From positions 158,670,401-158,734,400 of the forward strand of contig NC_133158.1 in the NCBI RefSeq assembly GCF_040802235.1: a stretch of DNA of 64,000 nucleotides, in the 5' to 3' direction. This DNA comes from Manis javanica. Its lineage: Eukaryota; Chordata; Mammalia; Pholidota; Manidae. Position numbers and translations under genes: made by a program. Positions 63,891-64,000 of the stretch are shown here, one piece after another. Every line of letters starts with the position of its first letter. Position 1 is the first letter of the stretch. Below the pieces are notes generated by a model, which saw only the letters and a list, made by a program, of their open reading frames with translations, had not been told where the DNA came from and made no database searches.

Positions 63891-64000
63891 TGTGGGATCA
63901 ACATATAAATCAAGTATAAAAATCAAATGTATACTCATATTTGACCTGATTGTTTATAGTTCATAATGCGTGATCAAAACCAAAAGTTTCTGTGATGAAT
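63891..64000 (+). mobile_element. ERV LTR of element G, cut by window end
   Basis: First 110 bp of the same LTR as 50556-50878; the poly(A) signal and tail lie beyond the window. Confidence 0.85.

Larger units (their letters stand above)
55330..64000 (+). mobile_element. L1 element G, full-length young L1 with ERV tail
   Basis: Starts near 55330 (gcagagccaagatggctgcg) and contains a long monomer-type 5'UTR, ORF1 (two nonsense codons), ORF2 (several indels), 3'UTR, A-rich/GAAA tract, the extra 150-bp module, env-TM fragment, polypurine tract and the first 110 bp of the LTR, where the window ends. Its tail and internal modules are collinear with F and, in reverse, with E. The right target duplication is outside the window. 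Confidence 0.94.

Noticed and set aside
63891-64000. Complete provirus continuing past the window
   Set aside because: By homology to F and E, the LTR of G should end in poly(A) after about 320 bp; nothing here shows gag or pol.

Overview
This window is non-coding nuclear DNA from a placental mammal. It is AT-rich and full of decayed interspersed repeats: LINE-1 (L1) of several ages, MIR, MER5A-like and MLT1-like elements, and ERV LTRs. I found no host protein-coding exon, rRNA or tRNA. The MIR, MLT1, MER5A and L1MA-type repeats point to Placentalia. I saw no primate Alu, rodent B1/B2, carnivore tRNA-Lys SINE or ruminant BovB/Bov-tA, so a non-primate, non-rodent, probably laurasiatherian genome is likely. 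I do not name a species.

Layout. 1-19.3 kb: an ancient mid-repetitive element, two MIRs, an old L1M fragment, a MER5A-like element, a solo ERV LTR with 4-bp target duplications, a second antisense LTR-like block, a 1-kb L1 3' fragment with target duplications, and otherwise anonymous AT-rich DNA. 19.3-25.8 kb: a nearly full-length, decayed L1 (element D) on the minus strand with an 11-bp target duplication. 25.8-31.9 kb: L1MA-type pieces, a MIR, and a minus-strand L1 ORF2/3'UTR fragment. 31.9-39.6 kb: a young full-length minus-strand L1 (element E). 39.6-40.8 kb: the 5' end of an older L1. 41-45 kb: a decayed L1M fragment and anonymous DNA. 45.4-50.9 kb: a young 5'-truncated plus-strand L1 (element F) with a 17-bp target duplication. 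51.0-51.4 kb: an MLT1-type LTR. 51.4-55.3 kb: anonymous DNA. 55.3-64.0 kb: another young full-length plus-strand L1 (element G), cut by the window edge.

The outstanding observation is that E, F and G, the three youngest L1s, do not stop at the L1 3'UTR poly(A). Each continues into about 1.7-1.8 kb of betaretrovirus-like endogenous sequence: the C-terminal part of a transmembrane envelope gene, a polypurine tract, and an LTR. In E and F, where the end is visible, the LTR's own AATAAA is followed 18 nt later by the terminal poly(A). The target duplications of F enclose L1 plus retroviral tail as one insertion, so the chimera itself was retrotransposed. Older L1s here (14.5 kb, D, 28.9 kb) lack the tail. 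E and G also carry a GC-rich 5'UTR built from tandem monomers, unlike the older L1 5'UTRs at 24.9-25.8 and 39.8-40.8 kb. This looks like an L1 lineage that changed its promoter region and captured an ERV env-LTR 3' end. ORF1 is intact in E. ORF2 is broken in all copies, in F by a single nonsense codon.
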